NCBI RefSeq assembly: GCF_963678635.1
Contig: NC_087065.1
Coordinates: forward strand, 11,245,579-11,309,578
Direction: 5' to 3'
Length of the DNA: 64,000 nt
Source of the DNA: Symsagittifera roscoffensis
Taxonomy: Eukaryota > Xenacoelomorpha > Acoela > Convolutidae
Numbering within the stretch: position 1 is the stretch's first letter; each line of letters opens with the position of its first letter. A program made the translations under genes and the position numbers. This document shows positions 1 through 10,271 of the stretch, in pieces. The notes beneath the pieces were generated by a model. That model made no database searches and was not told the origin of the DNA. It saw only the letters and a program-made list of their open reading frames with translations.

Positions 1-428
1 CTGTGCCTGATGTTCATTTCCGCCTCGATCGCTTCCCTCCATTTTCCTATGTGCTTTTGCTCAGTTTGCAAAACTCCCGGGAACACTTCTACAGTGATGG
101 CCGTGACCATCTCATGTTTCTGTTCTAGATTCAATAGTGACTCTTAAGAACCAAACATACTGTAGAATCCTAGTGCAGTCACTAGATTCACCTCCGTTCC
201 TCCATGGCAATCTGCAATCAATTCCGTTTCCATTTTCGCTTTCATCACAATGTTCCTAAACAATATTGTCAACTGTTTGTGTTGTTTCTCCAGGGTTTTC
301 ACGCAATCTAGACTTCCACAAACGTGACCTTCCAGTCCACATACTTCTGCCAGACAGCTACCAGGTTTAACCCAGTCTTCTGGTCCCCAGCCAGGCAACT
401 CCACTTTGTCTTCTCCGTTAAAATTCAT
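1..428 (-). pseudogene. Unidentified coding remnant downstream of the Gypsy pol gene
   Basis: Reading the minus strand from the ATG at 428, about 94 codons are open to a TAA at 144-146. The same frame then stays open to the window edge, so one stop interrupts a reading frame of roughly 140 codons. The N-terminal part has several Cys residues (around residues 24, 31, 37 and 42) and the rest looks helical, rich in Glu, Lys and Leu. It lies 240 bp beyond the pol stop of the left Gypsy copy, after a short LTR-like stretch. It could be the gag start of a different element or a third ORF. I recognise no domain. It is cut by the window edge. Confidence 0.3.
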
Positions 429-429
429 T

Positions 430-648
430 TAAAACAGTCAGATAAAAAGATTTTGATCCTAAAATTTATTAAAATCAATCGGTCTCTAAACTTTTGGAAC
501 TCGACCTAAAATTCGACAATCCAAAATTTGGATCTAATCCTAAGATCGTTATTCAGTTGTTCGTGATCACTAACTCCTTCTTACCCAGGACCTTAATAAC
601 ATAACACATAACATAAAATAACACACAATACCTACTTTTAGTCTGACA
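430..648 (-). repeat. LTR-like stretch after the Gypsy pol stop
   Basis: On the minus strand, 23 bases after the pol stop, a purine-rich tract (GCAAGAGGG) is followed at 648 by TGTCAGACTAAAAGTA. The LTRs of the two Gypsy copies begin TGCGACTAAAAGTA (at 11491) and TGCGACCGACTAAAAGTA (at 17193), so the GACTAAAAGTA start is shared while the rest is not. This fits a polypurine tract plus the start of a 3' LTR from a divergent or recombined copy. The inner boundary is not resolved. Confidence 0.35.
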
Positions 649-670
649 CCCTCTTGCATGTCACCTCAAC

Positions 671-1812
671 TCAGCCTATACTTAAGTAATATTTCTTATG
701 TAAGTATACTTGTATATTAGTATCAGAGAAGATTACATGTATGAGCGCGTACAGTTCTCGAGGATGCAGTCGTCCTCTGTTCGGGTCGTACACCTCTTTC
801 GACATCCCTTTCCACGAGGAAGTCTCTCAATCTCGTCAAGGACAAGACTAGGTTTTCCGGGTCCACGTGCCGCTTCTCCGTCGCCCGTGTCACTAAGAAA
901 CATAGATATTTTCCCGGTATCTGTGACGCCGCCTGAGGCAAGGCTGCTACGCCCCCTATTCCTGGTCTTTGCTTCCAAAGGAATTCTATGTTTTTATATT
1001 CTCTCTTAAAATCTGCTGCTAACGCTGTCTTAAAACTCATGACTGCTGTTATTGCTATTGCACATGTTCTATCTGTAAGTATGAAATCGCTGTCTGTTAG
1101 TGTTATGCTACTTGAATATTCATTTGGTAAGTTGAAATATGATTCAACTACCCTCCCTATGTCAGGTTTCTTTGGTTCTTCGCCTGTTTCTGCTTCTAAA
1201 TTTTTTGTCTCTCTTGCTATTCTTAATTTTTTTATTAATAAATTTTCAGTGTGGGTAAGTCCTACCCCCACTCCCCGGACAAAAATATCCATCGACGTCC
1301 CCGTCGATCGCATATCGGGTATCAAATCGAGATTGGAAGCCGGAAAGAGTAGTCGACCCTCCTGGGCAGCCCAGGAAGGATCTTCTCGTTCGGTTTTCAT
1401 ATATTTCAAGCTTTCACGATCTACATCTTGAATCGTGACACTGGTCTCCTTTGGGTCCGATGTCATTTCGTTCAGCCATTCCAAGACACGCAGATTTGTC
1501 AAGTCTTGTTCATATGACTGCTGTTGCTCGTCGTCGAATTCTACCTCGGGTTTCGAATGGTCATCGACCCACTCATCGTCATGATCATCGACTATGTCAA
1601 TGTCCTGTGACACAGTTATTTCCTCTAGACCCACTGCTTCTTCCCCTATCTTCTTTAGGTCTATCCTGTCCACTACAAAATCGTCGCCGTAAGGGTTATA
1701 TTTCTTCCTGAATCTTGTCTTGTCATTCTGACGAGTCTGTATCGTGAACGGAAGATCCAGTTCCAAGTTCTTGGGAACCTCCTTTTGTTCAGGGTCTTGC
1801 CAGTCCTCTTCT
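671..1812 (-). pseudogene. Gypsy copy A pol C-terminal extension with TARG1/Poa1-like macro domain
   Basis: This is the last part of the pol polyprotein after integrase. The first 240 residues downstream of the LINE insertion are acidic and low in complexity (a DIDIVDDHDDEWVDDH stretch), with no known domain. The last ~140 residues match the layout of small ADP-ribose-hydrolysing macro domains of the OARD1/Poa1 type: a TALAADFKREY helix where the family has a GIA..F helix, then GGVAALP, a KYLCFLVTRAT strand, a helix ending RLRDFLVERDV, and finally a YDPNRGRLHPRELYALIHV segment where the family has its P..G.GL motif. Near 810 a one-base frameshift separates the last ~45 codons, which end at a TGA at 671-673. 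The macro assignment rests on fold-level pattern and is moderately sure. Enzyme activity cannot be judged. Confidence 0.55.
1798..1812. repeat. Target-site duplication of the LINE, left copy
   Basis: The 15 bases TGCCAGTCCTCTTCT recur exactly at 4374-4388. Both copies belong to the same point of the Gypsy pol frame (an E-E-D-W stretch), so they mark where the LINE entered copy A. Confidence 0.9.
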
Positions 1813-1828
1813 ATGTCTATGTAGACTT

Positions 1829-2990
1829 TCACCCTCCTGGTTCAAAGGGTATGTCCTCTCCCCTGACCATGGACTTGGTGCATATCCTTAGGTGCCTTGC
1901 TAAGTTTGACGTGGATTTCCTCTCGTTACATCTCGGACATATAGTCCATTTCTGTTTGTATACGCGGGGTTGATGGTGTTGTTCACTTGCTTCTTGTTCT
2001 GGTACCCGGTTTCCCTTGTAGTTCTGTCTTTTGTGGCGTGCCATGTTTCGGGCCTGTAGGGTTCTGTCGCATCTGCCACATGTCTTGGTTCCATCTTCAT
2101 TGTTCCTGTCTCCCTCGCATGTCTTCTTGTAGTTTTTTTCCGAGTTTTCAGATTTGAAGATAGCTCCGCATTTGTTGCATGCAAAAGTCACCCTCGCCTC
2201 TTTGTGCATCCTTTTGATATGGATTCTCAGGCCGCCCTGGTTTTTGAAATCCTTCTCACATATCTCACACGTGTTCGATGTTGCTTGGGGGGTATAGGAG
2301 TTCTTTTCTGTCGTTTCACCGTTTTGTCTTTTCGCATTTGACTTTTCCCATTTATGCAGGTGCTCCATTCGTGCTTTCACCGCTCGCCTTCATCCTTTTC
2401 TGTCCTGAGTCAGTTTGTCTATCTCGTTCACATCCATTCCCGCTTCTCTGATGAGCTTCCACCAGTAGAGTAGTGTTTTGTCTTTTTTCCCGGACATTTC
2501 GGTAGGGTTTGCAGATCGTTTAACCACCCTAGACAAGCTGCTTTAGTCAATCTTTTGTCGTCCATTCTCATTACATGGCCTATTCGTTTTAGAGTTCTTC
2601 CTTCGACTTTCCATCGGATCGTCTTGATGTTCAGTTGGTTTCTGATGTCCTGCATATTCACTACTTTTTCTTGCATTTCAATTAATGGCGGCTTCGACTT
2701 TGAGCTCCAGACGTGCCTATAGCACCGGTCAATCCAACTTTGCAAAGACTGTAACTCCGAGTTTTTCCATGTCCTTACGTTGGCGTCAAACAAAAAGCCG
2801 CTTTCTACGCAGCATTGGAGAACTCTAGCCTGGATTCTTTTCGGCAGCCTGCTCTTTGTCAGCCGGCCCTTAACTTTTGCCCATAGTCCTCCTGCTCGTC
2901 TTTTTCTGTTCTTAATGTCTTCTTTCGCCCCGATCCACACTCTATCTGCGGTGTTCTTTTCTTTTCTATGCTGGGTCGCTGCTTTTTTTG
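1829..2990 (-). pseudogene. LINE ORF2 C-terminal part: RT thumb-side region and C2H2 zinc-finger tail
   Basis: From about 2990 down to 2460 the minus strand encodes the segment that follows reverse transcriptase in many LINEs: a basic start, RVLQCCVESGFLF, a W-rich helix, then RIGHVMRMDDKRLTKA. A frameshift near 2460 and a TGA that replaces a probable Trp codon near 2395 break the frame. The last 183 codons to 1829 hold four Cys/His clusters, the clearest being TCEICEKDF...H...H and TICPRCNERK...H...C, typical of nucleic-acid-binding fingers at the end of LINE ORF2. The catalytic polymerase domain is absent, so this is a broken gene. Confidence 0.75.
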
Positions 2991-3640
2991 TTCGCGCCAA
3001 ATGTCAATCCAGACGGGTTTGTGGTCCGATAATGCCATGTCCTGCGCCGTGGCTACCCTACGGACCATTTGGTGGCGTTCGGATACTCTCATTAAGAAAC
3101 CGTCGAGCTCGTACCAACGTCTGTGCATCTGGTTGAACCATGTTCCTCAGGAGCGTATTGGGAAGTAGGAGTTGACATGTTGTAGCTGGTGTTCTTCGCA
3201 CCAATCCAGTAGACTTTCTCCAGCTTCATTTGTCTCTGTCTTTAGGCCGTACATCCCACTTATGCCCTGTCTTTGACTCCCTCTTCCAACTTGCGCGTTC
3301 CAATCGCCTCCCAGTATGGGTACACTCTCTTTTGGAGTACGTGCAAGCTCATTTTCCAAATCTTTCCTGAACTTTGAATTTCCTCAGGTCCCTTACTCCA
3401 CAGGGGCTGATAGGTCGCGATGAGGCGGAGCCTGCCAATCTGCACCGCTGTGACCCGCTCGGAGAAACTTTTCTGTTGTCCGCTGGCTATCCACTCTTCC
3501 AGTAAATCGCCTAACAGGAGAACTCCACATTTCTGTGAGTGTATGACTACTGCCTGGTTTGGTTTGTCTCTTAGCCATTTTATCCCCTCCTGTTCTGATC
3601 GTATTTCGGAAATCATTACCGCCCTCCACTTTTGCTGCCT
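2985..3640 (-). pseudogene. LINE AP-like endonuclease domain
   Basis: Pieces in overlapping frames together show the apurinic-endonuclease-like fold used by LINEs to nick target DNA. There is an N-terminal strand with a SEIRSEQ-type acidic motif, a RLRLIATYQPLW strand, the GGDWNAQVG metal/catalytic motif near 3310, VNSYF, and the terminal SDHKPVWID motif near 3025-3050. At least two frameshifts divide the domain (near 3330 and near 3140). The domain runs straight into RT-C-terminal sequence near 2990, which is the deletion joint. Confidence 0.75.
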
Positions 3641-4373
3641 TGCATGTTCTACTGCTCTTCTAAGGCGGCTGCGATTTTGATCTCTTGTGGAGATGCCTTT
3701 GATCTCTTGGAGTTTGTGTTTGGTGCGTTCGGCTCTTCGGTTTTCTCGTATTGTCTTTTTTCGCCTTCTGCGCGTTTCCTTGTGATCTTCTGTCGGGTGT
3801 CTTCGCTTCCCCCTGCGGACTCTGTGATATCTCTCTGCTCTATCTGGGACCTCAGGGCTCGGGGTGACATTTTCGTCAGGTGTCCCAGGAACTATTGTTC
3901 CCGTCGTTTTACTGGGTTCCCTGCACTTTCTACACTCGAAAGCGTAGCGTTCCTTTCCTGCGATCTGTCGGATTTGGCCACATGTCATTTCGCTGCATAC
4001 CTGGTGTATCCATTTCATACATCATTTGCATTTGATGCTGCATCCACTGACTCTCTTTTGACACATCCCACATTCGTACGGTCCTGGGTTTTCTTCCACG
4101 TTTCCAGCCATTACTAACAGCCGGGCCAGGTAGGCTGGTTTACCTGGTCCGGCAGAGAAAAACCCGGTCTTTCTTCGGCGCCTTTGATCCGCACCTTCCC
4201 TGGTCTGGGGAGGCCAAAGCCTTTTCCACTCCGTTGGCATTCGGGAGGTTGCTTCGGATTCCGTTTCCAGTTTCCATAAGTTCCTTTTTCCGGTGCCCCT
4301 GTGTGAATCTTTGCCGCACAGAATGAATCGTGCGTCCCCACTTGCTCCACGGGGAGGAGTCCACACCAGCAAG
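3640..4373 (-). pseudogene. LINE N-terminal region: 2A-like peptide, PHD finger and basic coil
   Basis: Near 4079-4138 (minus) the peptide ends MAGNVEENPGP, one residue from the 2A consensus D-V/I-E-x-N-P-G-P (here Asn replaces Asp). 2A peptides cause the ribosome to skip a peptide bond before the final Pro. It is followed at once by Cys pairs CGMC and, after a gap, C..C, WIHQVC and CRKC, the Cys4-His-Cys3 layout of a PHD finger. A TGA at 4019-4021 interrupts the PHD finger. Beyond it is a strongly basic, probably coiled segment up to the endonuclease. The frame is continuous with the Gypsy pol frame upstream, by chance of insertion. Confidence 0.7.
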
Positions 4374-4388
4374 TGCCAGTCCTCTTCT
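4374..4388. repeat. Target-site duplication of the LINE, right copy
   Basis: Exact 15-base match to 1798-1812. Pol sequence on the two outer sides is continuous once the 2,561-bp insert and one duplicate are set aside. Confidence 0.9.
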
Positions 4389-4980
4389 GCGTAGGGTAAA
4401 GTTTCATCGTCTGCTTCAATCACCTCATTTGGGTCCAGGTCCAGTGGTGTACTTGTTCCTTCCTCTATGACTTCATTTCCATCGTTCTTTTCCCTGGTGC
4501 CCTTCTCAATGACCTCACAAGCAGGGTCCATCATTAGATAATCCCCTTCTTCCATGTCTGCAGGTATACACCAGTCTTCTGTCGATGGATTTTGTGGCTT
4601 AATGTTTTCGTAATGAGCGGCTCGGCCAGTACTCATTCTATAAAAGCGTCCCTCCTGGTGCACCTCCGTAATCATGAAGGGTCCCCTCTACATTTTTAGA
4701 AGCTTTTTCGTTCCTTTCGGTGGTATGAAGTTCTGAAATACCCATAGGTAGTCCCCTACCGAATAAGTTTTTGCACCAGCTGCTTTCTTGTCAAATCTTT
4801 TCCTCTGCCTTGCCTGTGCCTGTTGAGTATTTCGTCTACATAAGTCGTTTATTTCCTGCTGACGTCTTATTACATCCCTTACATAGACCTGTGGTGACGT
4901 CTTCTTTCCCTCATACTCTGGTTAGAAGAAAGTCAAGGGCAAAGACTTCTCGTGCCCGGTCAGCATCATATGTGGTCTAA
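4389..4980 (-). pseudogene. Gypsy copy A integrase C-terminal part and start of pol tail
   Basis: The minus strand continues the integrase after its catalytic core: a SVGDYLWVFQN-like strand near 4750, then FMITEVHQEGRFYRMSTG and HYENIKP, the small beta-barrel region that ends Gypsy integrases. An acidic tail of about 90 residues (several EVIE repeats) follows up to the LINE insertion. The frame changes near 4680. Confidence 0.65.
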
Positions 4981-5717
4981 CTCCGGTGATGGAAAGCTTG
5001 TGTGCTATTGTAAGCGCCCATCACCTGTGGAAGATATCCGTCCCAATCGGTCATGTATCTGGAACAATATACCCTCAGCATCGACACTATCATTCGATTC
5101 TGCCTTTTCACTAAGCCATTTGTCTGGGGATGGTGAGCTTGAGCAGCCTGTGAGCGTCTCATTAGCTCTTTCGTGAGCTCTCCTACGAAAGCTGTTCCAT
5201 TATCCGATTGAAACGTCATCGGACAACCGTGTCTCGCTATCCACGTATTGATCCGGTGGTCGCACGTCTCTTCCGCCGAGGCAGTTATGCAGGGCACGGC
5301 CTCTGCATACTTCGTGAAGTGATCTATCATGACCAAGACCTGATTATAACCACTGTCTGTCCTGCATATATTTTGGTGATCTATCTGCACCACCTCGTTG
5401 AATTCAGACGACTCGATCGATTGCAAAGGAAATCGCAATTTCCTTGGATCCTTGACCTGTTGGCATGACAGACATGCTGTTATTCACTTCTCGCATGCCT
5501 TTTTCATTCCAGGCCACTCAAAGCGCTTCAGGATCCTCTGATACACTTTGTCGATCCCCTGATGGCCCATCTGATCATGCGACCTGAATAAGAGTTCTGT
5601 CTGATAGAGTTGCGGCAACACTGTCGCGTTATACTTGTATAGGACTTTGTCCTCATCTCTTCTCTTACAAGCCACAATCCCATCCTTGTTCAAGTATAAC
5701 CTTCCCTCATTCTGCAT
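4977..5717 (-). pseudogene. Gypsy copy A integrase: zinc-binding and catalytic core, active-site Glu lost
   Basis: At 5717-5484 is the HHCC zinc domain (HDQMGHQGIDKVY gives the His pair; the Cys pair lies just downstream in a shifted frame near 5470). From about 5438 comes the RNase H-fold core: first Asp in VVQIDHQN, second Asp in FQSDNGTAF. The third acidic residue should lie in QTNGLVxRQNR, but the codon near 5110 is AAA (Lys) where Glu is expected. The missing DDE glutamate would abolish strand transfer. A stop and a frameshift near 5480 also separate the two domains. Confidence 0.85.
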
Positions 5718-5720
5718 AAA

Positions 5721-7000
5721 TTACTGTCTCAGAATGCGGTAACTGTCTTCCTCGAGGTCTCCTTTGTCCGGAGAACCATTTTCGATCCACCTTTTCAGGT
5801 TGCTTGTCATGCGGTCATTTCTCTGCGCTCTTAGAAGATCCGAGAATCTGTATCTCGCCTTCAAGTACGTCTTCATGGCCCTCATCCGACTATTCAGCTC
5901 ATTGGGCCGATGCGTATCCTCTTCCATCTTAACGCATCAAATCTTTGCCAATGGTTGTGTTTCCTGTTCGAATGGCTGAAGATCAGTCCTGTCTACCTCG
6001 TTTTGCGGCAACAGACTCAGCGAACGTTTCGATACCACTATTGACTCCAGATCATCCGCTGCGTTATCAAAGACTCTTTCACCTGGTATGAGGTAGCGAT
6101 CACTATCAGGGTCCTGGTATACCTCTCTATCCAGATCCTTTGCCCGAGTTTCCACTAGTAGTGTGTGGATCGCTAATAATGACAGTTCCGATCCTGAGCT
6201 CGAGTTCCTGTCTGAGTAGGTGTCAATTACTGAGTTTCGGGAATTGTCATCTGTTGAAGAGTCTGCGACGGAGTCTGCACCATCTCCTGGGTCAGTTCTG
6301 TGCTTTCTTCTCATCCATCTGAACTCCCCGGACAAAACTTTGTTCTCCAGGTCCTGCCTCCCATCAGGAACTTCCTCATCTACATCAGACTCCCCGGACA
6401 AACTTCCTTGTCCCGGGTGTTGATCTTGAACTCGCTGGCTCTTCTCATCGTTCGTATCCCCGGACAAACAATCTTGCATCAGGTTTCGTTCAATTTTTTC
6501 ACCTTCTGTATCCTGGTCCACAAAGGTAACGGTTTCCTTCGCGTATTGCTCCCCTGTTCTCTCCGTCCGTAAGAAGTACTGGTTAAAACCTCGTGTGGTA
6601 TTGAGGATACTGGTTGCTGAACTATTGCCCTACAATCCCTCTTGTTCTCTTCATGTTGTTGTCTGGACGGCATGATCTTCACCTTCTCCCTGACTGTCAG
6701 TGATGCCACTGCTGCTGCCCACTCGGGGTCATCTCTGGTCACTTCTCTCTCTAACAATCCACCCAGCATCCGAATCACTTGCGGTGTGACCTGCGCCGTT
6801 TTATCCAATAATGAGAGGCTGTTAATAATCATGCAAGAGAGTTTCTGCTGGACCAGGTTTGAGCGCAGCAACAGATCCAAGGGCACCGGGTCCTTCTTGG
6901 ATAGTATCTTTATCTCGGATGCTTTCTCCACAGCTAACTCAGGATGTCCTGGAATTGGATGTCCAGACTTGTCCAACCATATCGTCAAGGGAAGTGCCCT
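5721..7000 (-). pseudogene. Gypsy copy A linker region between RNase H and integrase
   Basis: About 420 codons in three shifted frames (6988-6479, 6521-5937, 5927-5721) lie between the RNase H end and the integrase zinc domain. The middle part is acidic and serine-rich, with three imperfect repeats containing CLSGD, SLSGE and VLSGE. The last part (SRMRAMKTYLKARYRFSDLLRAQ) looks helical and leads into the integrase region. Gypsy elements usually have a much shorter connector here, so this is a family-specific insert. Function unknown. Confidence 0.5.
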
Positions 7001-7183
7001 ATAGGTTTCTTTGTCCAGAAACGAGAATCCTTCCTTTACTTCCGCCTGATTGGCTTGCTTCTGTTCCAGTCTTTCATAGAACTCGGTTTTTTTGCAGCGT
7101 TCTGGTGTTTGTCACGCATCCTGTGCTCGATTATCATGTAGTAGCCATCCAATCTTACTATCCATCTACCAATATAACTCCAT

Positions 7184-8089
7184 CTACCAATTTAGATCCA
7201 TCGAGTAGGTCTTCAACCAGTATAACGCTCTGTTGTCTACGCGTAACTTAAAGGGAGCGCTCCACAAGTATGCGCGGTACTTTTCCACAAATGTGACTAC
7301 TGCAAACATTTCTGCTTTTGGTGCACCATATTTCATCTCAGTGTCACTTAACACCTTACTGCCATATGCAATGGGACGGAGAACGGTTATCCCATTCCAT
7401 TCCTGCTCCTGATGCAGTATTCCCGAGATGGCTACTACTGATGCGTCTGTGTCAAAAACATACATGCCCTTTTCAGTAGGCATGCCTAGCACTGGCGCTT
7501 CGCACAGTTCCCGCTTTTTGTTCTTAAAAGCCGTTTGAGCTCCATCGCTCCATTCGAACTTTTTCCCTTTGTTGCGCATCAGCTTCTGCATCGGATACAG
7601 CTCGTCTGCATATCCTTTTATGAACTCACGGTAGTAGTTGGCAAACCCTAGGAAGCTCATTAGCTGTGTGTCCGTTCTCGGAGCCTTCCATGTCAACACA
7701 ATCTCTACTGCTTCCGGGTCCGATGTCACACCATTCCTGTCCACCATTCTTCCCAGGTACTTGATCGAATCCCTAAGGATTTCACATTTCGATGGTTTGC
7801 ACTTCAAGCCTGCTCTTTTCATGCATCCAAAGACCTCATCGAGCCGATCAATGTGGTCTTCCAGGGTCGGTGTCGCCATGACTACGTCATCCACGTAACA
7901 CATCACGAGATTCCCGTACTTCTTAGTCACTCTGGTCAAAGCCTGAGCCGTCAGTCTTTGAAAAGTGGCCATTGCATTGCACAAGCCAAAAGGCATCCTT
8001 TTCCACTGGTACAACCCCAATTCGCACGCTAATCCTGTCTTTTCTCTATCCTTTTTCCGCAAGGGGACCTGCCAGAAGGCCGAACCCAA
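7184..8089 (-). pseudogene. Gypsy copy A reverse transcriptase (N-truncated) and RNase H
   Basis: The 301-codon open stretch begins inside the palm (FWQVPLRKKDREKTG, FGLCNAMATFQ) and has the catalytic CYVDDVV at about 7885-7896, the thumb (LGFANYYREFIKGY) and an RNase H domain (VFDTDASVVAISGIL, AEMFAVVTFVEKYR, LRVDNRALYWL). The N-terminal fingers, including the first catalytic Asp region, are missing because protease-side DNA is joined directly at about 8100. Copy B retains the missing part. Frame is lost again beyond 7184, where a small tandem duplication of CCATCTACCAAT-type sequence occurs. Confidence 0.9.
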
Positions 8090-8101
8090 GTCCTGTGAAC
8101 C

Positions 8102-8760
8102 CGAAAAATTGGTACCTTGTTTTCGTCTGTTTTTATCCTATTAATTGGTTTCTTGACATACTTCCGATCCGGGTTCCTAATCCTTATTAGACCGTTGTTC
8201 AAGTCGATCATCACGTCAAAAGATGAATTGGTCGGCGTCGTCCAAATTCTCTACCACCAGGAAGCTCATCCAAAGATCCCCTCCTCCCATGTGGAGAACC
8301 GTTATTGGTGTTCTTCCGGCTACGTAAATTGCTTCTCGATTGGCGGCGGCCAGTCGGAGATTCGTTGGAATTAGATCTTCCCTCGTGAACCCATTCTTTC
8401 CCAAGTTTTTATCGGCATCACACTCACTACCGCTCCTGTGTCCAGAAGCCCTGTGACTCCGATTTTCTTGCCATTGGTGTCGAGCAGATGTGCAGTCCCA
8501 TCCGCTTCGTACCCAATGTGTACTGCGTCTTGTTCCATCATGGCGTCATGGCCTATCCCGCGGACTTTGAGTTCCTCCTCACCCAAATAGATCTGCCCTA
8601 TTTGGCCAGTATCTGTTGTCACATAAGTCCTAGTGTAGATACTGATTCCATCCACGTTCAACATCACTTGATACGGCTCATAGACTTCCACGTAGCGTCC
8701 ATGAAGCTTCTTTATGCGAGGGCCACGCGTTGTTAGTAGTGCTCACACAGCTCTTGTTTC
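8102..8760 (-). pseudogene. Gypsy copy A retropepsin-type aspartic protease
   Basis: The minus strand carries GVTGLLDTGAVVSVMP, with the DTGA catalytic motif near 8433-8442, followed by LRLAAANREAIYVAGRTPI and LWMSFLVVENLDDADQF. This is the retropepsin that cuts the gag-pol polyprotein as a dimer. A frameshift near 8400 splits it just after the active-site strand. Copy B has the same domain intact (12970-14298). Confidence 0.85.
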
Positions 8761-10237
8761 AGTGCGTGGCTCCACCTGCCTCAGATAATCTGCATATGTG
8801 TCCAAATGCATCAAAGTGAACTCTGATGGTTCACTCAGATTTCTGATTACCTGGTGTCCTGCTACCGAGATTATTGAGTGTATTTAGTTTCCTTGTGGCA
8901 CCATGCCAAACCTCTGCCGGGAGATCACATTAAGTTTCATGCTCAAACTTTTTGGTGCCTTTGTCTTTTCGACTTCTGTTGCCTCGAAGGTATTCAGTTG
9001 CCCCTGTAGTTTTTCATTTTCCAGTTCGAGTTTCACTTTTTTTCGATCTCTTTTGTCACCAGTTCCTGCTGCATTCTATTTAGAGCAGCCCTCGCGGCTG
9101 CCCTATAATCAATCTTGAAGTCATCGGCCGCAGTCACTGGTTCCGGTTCGCATATCTCTTCATATATCGCTTGCATTTTTTTCGTCGCCAGCTCTTGCGG
9201 TTTGTCTTTTCTGCGCGCCTCCGCTTCACTCAATAGGCGAGCCTTGCTGGCTTTCACTCCTGATAAAACTTCCTCATGCCTTGGATGCTTGATGTCTGCT
9301 ACAACATCCCAGAATTGCGGACAATCCGAATTAAAATGACCTTTCAATTTGCAAAAGAAACACCTCGGGCCGAACTTTGCAATTACTCCTCTCATGAAAT
9401 CCTCATGATCGACTTCTGACGCATTTTCGTCCTCGAGGCTAAAGCCTATTGCTTTCATGCCCTGTTTATAAGTTGGGCATGCTGACATATGATGGTCCGT
9501 TGAACTGCAATTGGCACTAGAGCGTCTCTTGTCCATATCATCCCTCGGTTTGTACCAGTTGTTCCCTTGGTTTGCTGGTCCGTTGTTAAAATTGCCATAA
9601 TTGTTCTTATAGTATCCAGATCTCGAAGGAGGTTTCAACAAAAGATACTATTTTGACTTGAGCCTCAACTCCTCTGGTGTTGGCGCATTGGTTGATAGTG
9701 GTGTGTAATGCGTTGCTAGCATTGTTCGAAGTTCATCATTTTTCACACCATCGATGAATTTTGAGGCTACCGCCAGGTTCACCCTACTGTTTGACTCGTC
9801 CGGTTGGCTACGCTTTCTAAGCCTCTCCAAATTGTCTAGAAACTTGTCTATCGTCTCATCTTCTCGTTGCCTCTTTTTCTCGAAGCGCATCATTGCTTGG
9901 GTTCCCTGCACCCCTGAGCCAAAACGATTCAACAAGGTTTCGAAGATTTTCTCAGCAGTATCCCGCTGATATTGCTTTTGGCCATCACAAAGTTTAGGGC
10001 TGACCCTTCCAAGTTACTGGTGAGCGCACTGCACTCTTGCCTTTCTGACAGGTCTTCTTCCTCAAAATGCAGTTTCATCACCTCTAACCAGGTGTCAATG
10101 CAGCCGTCAGATTTGTCTCTATAGCATCTTGGTTTCTTAAAGACTCTTCTAGTTTTTTCACTGCGTTCATTGGTTCTGGATAACCTCGTCAGGAATGTCT
10201 CCAAAGACCTGTTAAGGGGTTCAAAGGCTGTGGCCAT
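8760..10237 (-). pseudogene. Gypsy copy A gag: capsid and nucleocapsid regions
   Basis: 10237-9648 (two frames, shift near 9935) encodes a helical capsid-like region (PLNRSLETFLTRLSRTNERSEK, then FLDNLERLRKRSQPDES). 9641-9033 holds two CCHC zinc knuckles: the second is canonical (CFFCKLKGHFNSDC), while the first has lost its leading Cys (ANCSSTDHHMSAC; copy B has CAYC). From 9033 the gag-pro junction runs in broken frames into the protease. Zinc knuckles bind the element's RNA for packaging. Confidence 0.8.
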
Positions 10238-10271
10238 TGCCGTAGAATGTCTTTAGTGCCCCGCCTGAGTA

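Larger units (their letters stand above)
1813..4373 (-). mobile_element. Internally deleted endonuclease-type LINE inserted in Gypsy pol
   Basis: The minus strand reads 2A-like motif, PHD finger, basic region, AP-type endonuclease, then directly the C-terminal reverse transcriptase region and a C2H2 zinc-finger tail. The palm and fingers of reverse transcriptase (normally several hundred residues between endonuclease and this C-terminal part) are missing. The 3' end lies about 20 bases after the stop codon and finishes in a short GTCTACATAGACAT-like tail with no long poly-A. The perfect 15-bp duplication indicates target-primed insertion. A full-length relative must have supplied the reverse transcriptase if the deletion preceded insertion. 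Confidence 0.85.

Noticed and set aside
430-648. Full 3' LTR of Gypsy copy A
   Set aside because: Only the first ~15 bases resemble the 5' LTR at 11491; the rest differs, so I list it only as LTR-like.
733-978. 81-codon minus-strand ORF overlapping the macro domain
   Set aside because: It is the alternative frame of the pol tail; only its end coincides with the frameshifted macro C-terminus.
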